Shown here in pieces: positions 54,874-63,268 of a stretch of DNA of 64,000 nt. The translations under genes and the position numbers were made by a program. The stretch spans positions 372,001 to 436,000 of the forward strand of contig CAWFXI010000003.1 in assembly GCA_963819685.1 (NCBI GenBank). Reading direction: 5' to 3'. Source of the DNA: CAIUGU01 sp963819685. GTDB lineage: Bacteria > Pseudomonadota > Gammaproteobacteria > Steroidobacterales > Steroidobacteraceae. The notes under the pieces are model-generated. The model saw only the letters and a list, made by a program, of their open reading frames with translations. It was not told the origin of the DNA and did no database searches. Each line of letters begins with the position of its first letter. Position 1 is the first letter of the stretch.

Positions 54874-55532
54874 ACAGCCTCTATTTCGACGTCGCGCATC
54901 TGCTGGCGGGATCGATGGTCCTGGTAAGCCTCATGCTGCTGTACCAGGACCGCATGTATGCCCTGCTGAATACCTTTGCGCTCCACGCCGTCGTGCTGTC
55001 GCTGGCGGTGGCATGGCAGGCCTACATCCAGGACGCGCCGCATCTGTACATCACTGCCGCGCTCGCACTCGTATTCAAGGCCATCGTTATCCCCGTGGCG
55101 CTGCACCGGATAGTCAAGCAGCTCGGGATTCATCGCTCGATCGAGGCTACGGTTGGTGCCGGCCCGACAGTGCTTCTTGGCATCGGTCTGGTGGCGTTGT
55201 CCATCATGGTCATGCTGCCGGTGACCGTCGCTGAGGATGCCCTGACGCGCGAGGATCTGGCCTTCGCGCTGTCGGTGCTGCTACTCGGAATGCTGGTCAT
55301 GGTGACACGCCAGAATGCGGTCAGTCAGGTGATCGGCTTCATGGCCCTGGAAAATGGCCTCGTGCTGGCGGCGACCGGCGCGAAGGGTATGCCGCTGGTG
55401 GTAGAGATCAGCGTGGCATTTTCCATCCTGATCGCCTTTATCGTGATCGGCATTTTCCTGTTCCGTATCCGCGAGCGCTTCGACTCGGTCGATATTACGG
55501 TGCTCGACATGTCGCGCGGTGAACAGCAATGA
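54870..55532 (+). CDS. hyfE: HyfE-like membrane subunit (NuoK-like)
   Basis: A 220-residue protein with six to seven helices. The C-terminal part, from RQNAVSQVIGFMALENGLVLAATGAKGMPLVVEISVAFSILIAFIV, carries the NuoK-like glutamates in membrane helices. HyfE is small-subunit-like in hydrogenase-4 complexes. It overlaps both neighbours by four bases, keeping stoichiometry. Confidence 0.87.
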   Translation: MNSLYFDVAHLLAGSMVLVSLMLLYQDRMYALLNTFALHAVVLSLAVAWQAYIQDAPHLYITAALALVFKAIVIPVALHRIVKQLGIHRSIEATVGAGPTVLLGIGLVALSIMVMLPVTVAEDALTREDLAFALSVLLLGMLVMVTRQNAVSQVIGFMALENGLVLAATGAKGMPLVVEISVAFSILIAFIVIGIFLFRIRERFDSVDITVLDMSRGEQQ

Positions 55533-56974
55533 CGACTGCGCAGATTGCGCTCGTCGGACTGCTCGGAGTGCCGGCAATGGGTGCGCTGGTTCTGGCGTTC
55601 ATTCCCGTGTACCGGCTTTCCGCGTGGCTCAATGTCGTGTTCTGCGCGCTCACGATCACGAGTGCAGTGCTCCTGTATCAGGTGCGGCCAGCCGGCACGC
55701 TTTACCTGCTGGTCAATGATGTCAACACGGTCTTTCTGATCATCAACGCCCTGGTTGGCTTTACGACAAGCATCTTCAGCGCGAGCTACATCGCGCATGA
55801 ACTGGAAAGTGGGCGGCTCAAGCCGGTGCACCTGCGGTTTTACCACGCGATGTACCAGATGCTGATGTTCGCCATGAATCTCGCGCTGCTGGCCAATAAC
55901 ATCGGACTCATGTGGGTCGCAGTGGAAATGGGGACGCTTACGACAGTCCTGATGGTCGGCCTCTATCGCACGAGTGCCGCGCTCGAGGCTGCATGGAAAT
56001 ACTTCATTCTGGGATCGGTCGGCATTGCGCTTGCCTTGTTCGGCACCATCCTCGTCTATCTCGCCGCCCAGGCGAAACTCGGTGCAGGTCTCGAAGCGAT
56101 GGCCTGGGACCGGATTCTGGCTTCCTCATCGAGTCTGGATCCGGCGCTTCTCAACCTGGCTTTCGTGTTTCTGCTGCTGGGATACGGCACGAAAGTCGGG
56201 CTCGCACCGGTCCATGCGTGGTTGCCCGATGCACATGCAGAGGGTCCGACGCCAATCTCCGCTGTGTTGTCCGGGCTGCTGCTGAACGTCGCGCTGTTTG
56301 CCCTGCTGCGCTTCAAGCTGATCATGGCCGGTAATCCGGAGGTGCTGGCACCCGGGCCGCTGATGATGGCGATGGGTCTGGTGTCGCTCGTGTTTGCCGG
56401 CTTCATGATCTATCGGCGGCGTGACATCAAGCGCATGTATGCGTACTCGTCGATCGAACACATGGGCATCATCACGTTCGCTTTCGGCATGGGCGGGCCG
56501 CTCGCCAACTTTGCGGGGCTGTTGCACATGACCATGCATAGCCTGACAAAGTCAGGGATTTTCTTCGGTGTCGGCTATATCACCCAGCTGGAAGGTACCC
56601 AGAATATCAGCGCCATACGCGGACTGACTCGCAGTCAGCCGCTGCTTGGCTGGCTACTCGTAGCCGGTACGGTGGCGATCGCGGGTTTGCCGCCGTTCGG
56701 CGTGTTCACCAGCGAGTTTCTGGTTGTGACTTCCACGTTCGCGCTGCATCCGTGGCTCGCCATCCCGCTAGTAGCAGGACTCGCCATCGCCTTCGGCGCA
56801 TTGATGTTGCGCCTGCATGGGCTCGCATTCGGTGAGCCCGGCAAGATGCACGAACTGTCGGCCTGGCGCCTGTCGCCGATGATCCTGCACCTGGCGCTCG
56901 TGGCCATCGCCGGCGTCTACATTCCTGATGCCATCGTGGCGTGGTTCCGAAACGTTGCTGCACAGCTGGGCTAG
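55529..56974 (+). CDS. hyfF: HyfF-like proton-translocating subunit (NuoL/M/N family)
   Basis: A 481-residue antiporter-like protein with about 14 helices. LMWVAVEMGTLTTVLMVGLYRTSAALEAAWKYFILG, GTKVGLAPVHAWLPDAHAEGPTPISAVLSGLLLN and YSSIEHMGIITFAFGMGG match HyfF. It is the second pump module of the complex, after HyfB. The expected HyfD is absent, so the complex would have two pumps, not three. Confidence 0.9.
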   Translation: MTTAQIALVGLLGVPAMGALVLAFIPVYRLSAWLNVVFCALTITSAVLLYQVRPAGTLYLLVNDVNTVFLIINALVGFTTSIFSASYIAHELESGRLKPVHLRFYHAMYQMLMFAMNLALLANNIGLMWVAVEMGTLTTVLMVGLYRTSAALEAAWKYFILGSVGIALALFGTILVYLAAQAKLGAGLEAMAWDRILASSSSLDPALLNLAFVFLLLGYGTKVGLAPVHAWLPDAHAEGPTPISAVLSGLLLNVALFALLRFKLIMAGNPEVLAPGPLMMAMGLVSLVFAGFMIYRRRDIKRMYAYSSIEHMGIITFAFGMGGPLANFAGLLHMTMHSLTKSGIFFGVGYITQLEGTQNISAIRGLTRSQPLLGWLLVAGTVAIAGLPPFGVFTSEFLVVTSTFALHPWLAIPLVAGLAIAFGALMLRLHGLAFGEPGKMHELSAWRLSPMILHLALVAIAGVYIPDAIVAWFRNVAAQLG

Positions 56975-56982
56975 GAGCGAAC

Positions 56983-58494
56983 ATGTTTCAGGGACTGTTT
57001 GTCGATCGCACTCCAGGCCGGGACCACCTGGGTGCGCCACGATTCGTGTGCAGCGTTGAAGACTGGCGCGCGATCGGCGAAGCGCTGCGCGACGGTCGAG
57101 TGGCACTACTTGGCTTGTGGGGCGAGCGCGATGGCGTGCAGGCTGCCCTGTATGAGCCGAAGTCGCGGCAGATGGCGGTGGCCGGGCTCCCCGCAGTGGA
57201 CAATCACGTGCCGTCGCTCGCGAAATTTCATGCGCCGGCAATCCGGCTCGAACGCGCCATTCAGGATCTTTTCGGGCTGACGGTCGTCGGTTTGCCAGAC
57301 GGCCGTCCGTGGCTGAATCACGGGCGCTGGGGCATGAGCTCGCCAATGTCCGCGCAACCCCAGCCGGGAGGTGAGCCGCTGTCGCCGCAGTTTCTGGCGG
57401 CCGAAGGGCCGAGCCTGCATGAGATACCGGTCGGACCCGTGCATGCCGGCATCATTGAGCCCGGCCATTTCCGCTTCTCCGCTCATGGCGAGATGATCGT
57501 GCGCCTGGAGCAGCGTCTCGGCTACGTGCACAAGGGTATCGAGCAGCTGCTTGGCGGTCGTGATATCGCTTCGGCCGCAAGAATTGCAGCGCGCGCGTCG
57601 GGTGACAGTACCGTCGCTTTCTCCTGGGCATTTGCTCGCGCAGTGGAAGCAGCGGTCGGGATCTCGCCACCCGCGCGCGCGACCTGGCTGCGCGGTGTGA
57701 TGGCAGAGCTAGAGCGGATTGCCAATCATCTGGGGGACTTCGGCGCCATCTGTAACGACGCGGCGTTCTCACTGCTGCACGCCGAATGCGGAATCCTGCG
57801 TGAAGAAGTCTTGCGGGCCGCTGCTGCCTGCTTCGGCCACCGTCTCATGATGGATTGCATCATTCCTGGCGGGGTCAGCTCGAATCTCGCAATGGGCGGT
57901 GTCGATACGCTGCGAGCGTTGATATTGAAGATCCGTCAGCGGTTTCCGGAGCTCGTGGAACTCTATGACAACACCGCCTCGCTCCAGGATCGCACCGTTG
58001 ATACCGGCGTGTTGCGAGCAGATCTTGCAGCGGAATTCGCGGCGGGTGGCTACATCGGGCGGGCTTCGGGACGTTCGTTTGATACTCGGCGCGATCTCGC
58101 TTACGAGCCCTATATCAGCTTGCCCATAGAGGTGGCAGGCCGGACCGAGGGTGATGTCGATGCGCGCATCTGGGTGCGGATCGAAGAAATTCGCCACAGT
58201 CTCGACTGGCTGGAGAAAGCATTGGCGCTACTGCCGGATGGTGAAATCCTGCAGCCGGCAAGCACCGGGTCGGTCAGCACTATGGGTGGTACGGCCATGG
58301 TCGAGGGATTCCGCGGTGACATTCTGGCGCATGTGCGCGTGACGTCCGCGCTTACGATTGAGCGCGCCCACCTGCGCGATCCTTCATGGTTTCAGTGGCC
58401 ACTGCTCGAAGTGGCTGTCGACGGCAATATCGTCGCGGATTTCCCGCTCTGCAACAAGTCGTTCAACTGTTCCTACTCCGGGCACGATCTCTGA
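56983..58494 (+). CDS. hyfG: HyfG-like large subunit lacking the NiFe cysteines
   Basis: A 503-residue protein. The first 120 residues resemble NuoC (RLERAIQDLFGLTVVG) and the rest NuoD/large hydrogenase subunit (HEIPVGPVHAGIIEPGHFRFSAHGE, ELERIANHLGDFGAICNDAAF). Where true enzymes have the N-terminal CGIC, residues 202-205 read AARA; where they have DPCxxC, the end reads NKSFNC. Only one of four NiFe ligands remains, so hydrogen chemistry is not expected. This is the Ehr pattern. ATG 56983 follows GGAG. Confidence 0.9.
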   Translation: MFQGLFVDRTPGRDHLGAPRFVCSVEDWRAIGEALRDGRVALLGLWGERDGVQAALYEPKSRQMAVAGLPAVDNHVPSLAKFHAPAIRLERAIQDLFGLTVVGLPDGRPWLNHGRWGMSSPMSAQPQPGGEPLSPQFLAAEGPSLHEIPVGPVHAGIIEPGHFRFSAHGEMIVRLEQRLGYVHKGIEQLLGGRDIASAARIAARASGDSTVAFSWAFARAVEAAVGISPPARATWLRGVMAELERIANHLGDFGAICNDAAFSLLHAECGILREEVLRAAAACFGHRLMMDCIIPGGVSSNLAMGGVDTLRALILKIRQRFPELVELYDNTASLQDRTVDTGVLRADLAAEFAAGGYIGRASGRSFDTRRDLAYEPYISLPIEVAGRTEGDVDARIWVRIEEIRHSLDWLEKALALLPDGEILQPASTGSVSTMGGTAMVEGFRGDILAHVRVTSALTIERAHLRDPSWFQWPLLEVAVDGNIVADFPLCNKSFNCSYSGHDL

Positions 58495-59021
58495 TGCGTC
58501 GTCTGCTCTTCAAGAATCTGCTGTCGCGCCCGGTGACCGAACCGGTGCAGCATGAGGCCTCGCGCGCGTTCGAGGCGATCGGTACCAATGTGCGCGGCGC
58601 CATTTCACGCCGGTTGGGAAAGAGCCTTTCAATACGTCACGTCGACGCAGGGTCCTGTAACGGTTGCGAGCTCGAGATTCATGCGCTCAACAATTCGTTC
58701 TACGACATCGAACGCTTTGGTATCCGTTTTGTAGCGTCGCCGCGCCATGCTGATTTGCTGCTGGTCACCGGTCCCGTGACAAAGAACATGCGGGAGGCAC
58801 TGGAGCGGACCTATGCAGCGATGCCGGCACCCAAGTGGGTCGTCGCGGTTGGGGACTGTGGCGCAGGCTGCGGCGTTTTCGAAGGCAGCTATGCCTGTGT
58901 CGGCGCGGTCAGCAATGTCATTCCGGTCGATCTCGTGATTCGCGGGTGTCCGCCCACGCCCCGGGATCTGTTGCAGGGATTGCTGGGATTGCTTGATGGG
59001 CGTGCGGCCGCTAACCGCTAG
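58494..59021 (+). CDS. hyfI: HyfI-like small subunit (NuoB family) with intact [4Fe-4S] ligands
   Basis: A 175-residue iron-sulfur subunit. Cys55 and Cys58 (GSCNGCELE), Cys122 (GDCGAGC) and Cys152 (IRGCPPTPRDLL) match the ligands of the proximal cluster of NuoB/HycG proteins. The ligand set survives although the neighbouring catalytic site is lost, so electron transfer remains possible. Its start codon overlaps the hyfG stop (TGATG). A HyfH-type ferredoxin gene is absent. Confidence 0.9.
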   Translation: MRRLLFKNLLSRPVTEPVQHEASRAFEAIGTNVRGAISRRLGKSLSIRHVDAGSCNGCELEIHALNNSFYDIERFGIRFVASPRHADLLLVTGPVTKNMREALERTYAAMPAPKWVVAVGDCGAGCGVFEGSYACVGAVSNVIPVDLVIRGCPPTPRDLLQGLLGLLDGRAAANR

Positions 59022-59036
59022 CGAAAAGCCGTACGC

Positions 59037-59498
59037 TCAGCGGATCGGCAACTCCCGCGACTTCTGGACAGTGCGCAGTGCAAAGCTCGAATGCACACGC
59101 GCGACACCGGGCAGGCGAGTGAGATGTTTGGCATGCACGCGTTCGTAGTCATCCATGTCGGCGACTACGACTCGCAGCAGGTAATCAAAGTCGCCGGTCA
59201 TCAGGTAGCACTCCATCACCTCGGGGATCTTCAGCACTGCCTCCTCGAACGCGCGCAGGTCGGTTTCGTCCTGGCGGTCGAGAGTGATATTGACGAAGAC
59301 ATTGCTTGCCAGACCTGCCTTGCGCTGACTGATCAAAGCCGTATAGCCCTCGATCAATCCGCTTTCCTCCAGCGCCCGCACGCGGCGCAAGCATGCCGAT
59401 TCCGAAAGGTTGACCCGTTGGGCCAACGCGCTGTTGGGCTGCCTGCCATCCAGCTGCAAGGCCCTCAAGATGGCGCGATCGTGGTTGTCCAGGGTCAT
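59037..59498 (-). CDS. Lrp/AsnC-family regulator
   Basis: A 153-residue regulator with an N-terminal HTH (LDNHDRAILRALQLDGRQPNSALAQRVNLSESACLRRVRALE) and a C-terminal RAM effector domain (GLASNVFVNITLD to YLMTGDFDYLLRVVVADMDDY). It is divergent from alanine dehydrogenase, the usual arrangement of AldR-type activators that respond to alanine or leucine. Confidence 0.88.
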   Translation of the reverse strand: MTLDNHDRAILRALQLDGRQPNSALAQRVNLSESACLRRVRALEESGLIEGYTALISQRKAGLASNVFVNITLDRQDETDLRAFEEAVLKIPEVMECYLMTGDFDYLLRVVVADMDDYERVHAKHLTRLPGVARVHSSFALRTVQKSRELPIR

Positions 59499-59644
59499 TG
59501 CGCAATAATCCTTCTAAAAGTCAAAGAAAAACGCCGGAATATGCCAATTTATTGAGCATTTATAGCGCATTACCGCAAATAATGTCAGAGCAGCACAAGT
59601 ACAGTGAATTCAGCGCGTTAACGACCTGGCCAAGGAGCTGCCCC
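59499..59644. promoter_or_regulatory. AT-rich intergenic region between lrp-type gene and ald
   Basis: This 146-base stretch is notably AT-rich compared with the rest of the window (for example AATTTATTGAGCATTTATAG), as expected for Lrp-type operators and two divergent promoters. I could not fix a single binding site. Confidence 0.4.
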
Positions 59645-60778
59645 ATGCGTATCGGAGTCCCCAAAGAGATCAAGACCCATGAGTACCGGGTAGGTCTGGT
59701 GCCAGCCGGAGCCCGAGAACTTGTCCAGGCTGGCCACGAAGTCATCGTCGAGAGCGGGGCAGGCGCCGGTATTGGCTGTGACGATGCCGCGTACCGCGAA
59801 GCGGGTGCCAGGATCGTCCCCACGGCGGCTGAAGTCTTCGCCGCTGCCGAGATGATCGTCAAGGTCAAAGAGCCACAGCCCGCCGAATTCCCGTTGCTCC
59901 GCGCGGGCCAGGTGCTGTTCACCTACCTTCACCTGGCGCCCGATCCGGCGCAAGCCAAAGCGCTGCGCGAGGCTCGAGTCACCGCCATTGCCTACGAAAC
60001 GGTGACTGCACCCGATGGCTCACTGCCGCTGCTTACGCCGATGAGCGAAGTCGCAGGACGGCTCTCCGTACAGGTCGGTGCCGTCAGCTTGCAGAAGGCG
60101 AACGGCGGTATGGGTGTGCTGCTCGGCGGCGTGGCCGGGGTATTGCCGGGCAAAGTCGTGATTCTGGGCGGTGGAGTGGCAGGCACCAACGCCATCGAAA
60201 TGGCGGTGGGATTGCACGCCGATGTCACAGTGGTCGATCGTTCCGTGAAACGGCTGCGCGAGCTCTCCGCGCAGTTCGGCGGGCGGATCAAGACCGTTTA
60301 CTCCACGGCGGCTGCCATCGAAGCGCTCGTTGTAGAAGCCGACCTGGTGATCGGTGCCGTGCTCGTGGCCGGTGCAGCGGCGCCAAAACTCGTGTCGCGC
60401 GAACTTGTAAAGCGCATGAAGCCGGGATCAGTGCTGGTTGATATCTCCATTGACCAGGGAGGCTGCTTCGAGACCAGCCGGCCGACGACGCATGCGAACC
60501 CCACTTACGTGGTTGACGGGGTGGTGCATTACTGCGTTGCCAACATGCCCGGAGCAGTGGCGCGAACATCGACATTCGCCCTGACCAATGCGACGTTGCC
60601 GTACGTAAAGGCGATTGCGACGCTGGGCTGGAAGGAGGCGCTGGCGCGTGATCCGCACCTCGCGAATGGCCTGAATGTCGACGCGGGAGCCATCACCCAC
60701 GAAGCAGTCGCGCGATCCCTGGGCGTGCCGGTCAACCAGCCGCTGGCGCCAGAGGGGAAGTCTCAGGCCGCCGCCTGA
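59645..60778 (+). CDS. ald: Alanine dehydrogenase
   Basis: A 377-residue NAD-dependent enzyme that converts L-alanine and pyruvate. MRIGVPKEIKTHEYRVGLVP, the NAD loop VILGGGVAGTNAIEMAVGL and FETSRPTTHANPTYVVDGVVHYCVANMPGAV match family members. The start is ATG 59645. It is likely controlled by the divergent Lrp-type gene. Confidence 0.94.
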   Translation: MRIGVPKEIKTHEYRVGLVPAGARELVQAGHEVIVESGAGAGIGCDDAAYREAGARIVPTAAEVFAAAEMIVKVKEPQPAEFPLLRAGQVLFTYLHLAPDPAQAKALREARVTAIAYETVTAPDGSLPLLTPMSEVAGRLSVQVGAVSLQKANGGMGVLLGGVAGVLPGKVVILGGGVAGTNAIEMAVGLHADVTVVDRSVKRLRELSAQFGGRIKTVYSTAAAIEALVVEADLVIGAVLVAGAAAPKLVSRELVKRMKPGSVLVDISIDQGGCFETSRPTTHANPTYVVDGVVHYCVANMPGAVARTSTFALTNATLPYVKAIATLGWKEALARDPHLANGLNVDAGAITHEAVARSLGVPVNQPLAPEGKSQAAA

Positions 60779-60846
60779 CACGATTCATATTGGCTAACGA
60801 AGGAGGGCGACTTTTTGAGATTCTCTGAAATTATTATTAACTATAA

Positions 60847-61301
60847 TTAAATTTTAGCGATGCGTGCAGAGCCATCGTGCCGGGTGTACACGCGCACCCG
60901 CTCGCCCGGTGCAAAGGTCTGATCGGCGGGCTGCACGACTGCGATGGAGCCGCCTTTGTCGAGCTCAACCAGAATCTCGAAGCCTTTCTGCCTGCGAGCA
61001 TTCTTTTCGATCTGCTCACCTGCGACGGCGCCCGCTACTGCGCCGACCGCGCTTGCGATGTAGTGGCCACCACCGTGGCTGATCGTTCTGCCCACCGACC
61101 AGCCGATCGCTCCTCCGCCAATTGCCCGATGCCTGTGGCGTGACCCTCGATGGAGACTTCGTTGATATCAGCTACGGTTGCCTGCTCGATGTTCCAGGCG
61201 CGCTGGACGTCCCGTTGCGAATAAGTCCCGCCGGGAGAGGGCGCGACGCAGGCTGACAGGGAGCAAGTCAGGACAGCCAGACCAATTGCTCTCAGAAGCA
61301 T
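60847..61301 (-). pseudogene. slyB: SlyB-like glycine-zipper outer-membrane lipoprotein, one frameshift
   Basis: A lipoprotein signal peptide with the lipobox LSAC opens at ATG 61301 behind GGGAGAA. QRDVQRAWNIEQATVADINEVSIEGHATGIG follows, then after an indel near 61110 the second frame gives GRTISHGGGHYIASAVGAVAGAVAGEQIEKNARRQKGFEILVELDKGG, a glycine zipper and the SlyB C-terminal domain. SlyB-type proteins stabilise the outer membrane. Confidence 0.82.
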
Positions 61302-61430
61302 GGAGTTCTCCCGCTCGTGATTGCGGCCGCTTGGGTAGCGGCGCACTCTGAAAAATACCCGGGTCAAGCTGAACGCAGCATGACTGGTTCAGGGGGCGAG
61401 CGACCTCGCTTGACGGGTAGTCGCCAGCGG

Positions 61431-61745
61431 CTAGCGCGACCGGGTCATTGACAGGATGCCGAGCAACAGCCCGGCAGCAGCGGCGATTCCGACCCATTGC
61501 AGAGGTTTGCTCCTGATCGCAGTTTCGGCGGCTTCGCCAGCATCATGCAGCTGTTCAGTGAGTTCGCCTGGCAGTTCCCGCAGGCTTTCGCGCATGGACT
61601 GCAGCGATTTGCGGGCCCGGGTACGGATCTCGTCGATCTGGTCACCCGCTACGTCGCCCGTTGCGGCGAGCAGCGCTTCAGTATCGCGGACCACGGCATG
61701 CAGGTCCTTGTTGAGCCGCGACGCGGCCCTGGTGTAGCTGGACAT
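61431..61745 (-). CDS. YqjD/ElaB-like (DUF883) membrane-anchored protein
   Basis: A 104-residue protein: a long helix (RAASRLNKDLHAVVRDTEALLAATGDVAGDQIDEIRTRARKSLQ) and a C-terminal membrane helix (PLQWVGIAAAAGLLLGILSM) ending RSR. This is the DUF883 layout; relatives anchor ribosomes to the membrane in stationary phase. It is a single gene here. Confidence 0.83.
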   Translation of the reverse strand: MSSYTRAASRLNKDLHAVVRDTEALLAATGDVAGDQIDEIRTRARKSLQSMRESLRELPGELTEQLHDAGEAAETAIRSKPLQWVGIAAAAGLLLGILSMTRSR

Positions 61746-61863
61746 CGCCTCTCCTTGTCATGCACTTGAAGTGTTGGAACAAGGATGAAGCCTAGGCCCC
61801 GCATCGCGCCACCACCATAAGGAAGAGTGGCAGGCACGTGTCGGCTTGTTCCTACTTCTGCGC

Positions 61864-63159
61864 TTAAGGCGTGTCCTTCAGGAAGCCTTCCTTGCTCGAG
61901 TCCCGCATTCCGAAGGACACGACCAGGGCGACGGCACAGATTGCAGTGACATACCAGTAGAAGCTGGTTTCAGCGCCTATGGACTTCAGCCACAACGCCA
62001 CATATTCAGCCGTTCCACCAAACAGCGCATTCCCGATCGCGTAAGAAAAACCAACGCCGAGCGCACGCACCTCCGTCGGAAACATTTCGGCCTTGATCAG
62101 GCCGCTGATCGAGGTGTAGAAGCTCGCGATCGCCAGCGCGAAGACAACGATTGCGAACGCCACGTAGGGGCTGGATATGTCGCTGAGCGAATGCATGATC
62201 GGCACGGTGCACAGCGTGGTCAGCGCGCCGAACCACAGCATCGATGCGCGTCGACCGATGCGGTCCGACAGCGCTCCGAACAGCGGCTGCATGAGCATGT
62301 AGACCAGCAGCGCCCAGGTCATCACCGCGCTGGCCGTTCTGGCGCTCATGCCGGCGGTATTCACGAGGTACTTCTGCATGTACGTCGTGAACGTATAGAA
62401 GAACAACGACCCACCTGCGGTAAAGCCAAGCACAGTCAGGAAGGCGCGCTTGTGTTGCAGCAATCCTTTCAATGTGCCGGCCTCACGACGTTGCCGGCTT
62501 TCAGCGGAAGACGTCTCCTGCAACGAACTGCGCAGGTACAGCGCAACCAGCGCCGCCGCAGCGCCTATCGCGAAGGGAATGCGCCAGCCCCAGGCCTTGA
62601 GTTCCGCCTCCGAGAGGAATTGCTGCAGGATCACGAGTGTGACGACCGCCAGCAACTGTCCGCCGATCAGCGTTACATACTGGAACGATGCAAAGAAGCC
62701 GCGGCGTCCCTTGAGCGCCACTTCGCTCATGTAGGTTGCGCTGGTTCCGTATTCACCCCCCACCGACAGGCCCTGCAGCAGGCGTGCTGTCAGCAGCAGC
62801 ACAGGTGCTGCGGTGCCGGCTACGGCGTAGGTAGGCAGCACGGCGATCATCAGCGAACCGCCGCACATCATCAGCACCGAAATCATCATCGATGTGCGGC
62901 GTCCGTGCTTGTCGGCAATCCGCCCAAACAGATATCCGCCAATGGGGCGCATCAAGAAGCCGGCTGCGAAGACGCCTGCGGTGTTGAGCAGTTGCGTTGT
63001 CGGATTGCCGCTTGGAAAGAACGCGGATGCGAAATAGATGGCGCAGAACGAGTAGACGTAGAAGTCGAACCACTCGACGAGATTGCCCGATGACGCACCG
63101 ACGATGGCGAGAATGCGCTGCCGGGTGTCCATCAGTGCGGGCGCTTCAGGGCGGTTCAT
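61864..63159 (-). CDS. MFS transporter, metabolite:H+ symporter (KgtP/ProP-like)
   Basis: A 431-residue transporter with 12 helices. GNLVEWFDFYVYSFCAIYFASAFFP, FLMRPIGGYLFGRIADKHGRRTSMM and LLQGLSVGGEYGTSATYMSE are the MHS-family motifs. Relatives take up 2-oxoglutarate, citrate, proline or betaine. A 2-oxoglutarate role would fit the hydroxyglutarate enzymes elsewhere in the window but is only a guess. Confidence 0.87.
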   Translation of the reverse strand: MNRPEAPALMDTRQRILAIVGASSGNLVEWFDFYVYSFCAIYFASAFFPSGNPTTQLLNTAGVFAAGFLMRPIGGYLFGRIADKHGRRTSMMISVLMMCGGSLMIAVLPTYAVAGTAAPVLLLTARLLQGLSVGGEYGTSATYMSEVALKGRRGFFASFQYVTLIGGQLLAVVTLVILQQFLSEAELKAWGWRIPFAIGAAAALVALYLRSSLQETSSAESRQRREAGTLKGLLQHKRAFLTVLGFTAGGSLFFYTFTTYMQKYLVNTAGMSARTASAVMTWALLVYMLMQPLFGALSDRIGRRASMLWFGALTTLCTVPIMHSLSDISSPYVAFAIVVFALAIASFYTSISGLIKAEMFPTEVRALGVGFSYAIGNALFGGTAEYVALWLKSIGAETSFYWYVTAICAVALVVSFGMRDSSKEGFLKDTP

Positions 63160-63268
63160 CGGGGATTCGATTCCTGGAACGTAGGCGGTGCGAAGTGCTG
63201 TAGGATCGGGTTCTTGGAAGCTTCGCTGTGTGTAACGATAGCCGATTCCAGAGCAGCCGGAAACGACA

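Noticed and set aside
51863..59021. Functional group 4 [NiFe] hydrogenase
   Set aside because: The large subunit lacks three of four NiFe ligands, and no maturation genes or ferredoxin subunit are present.
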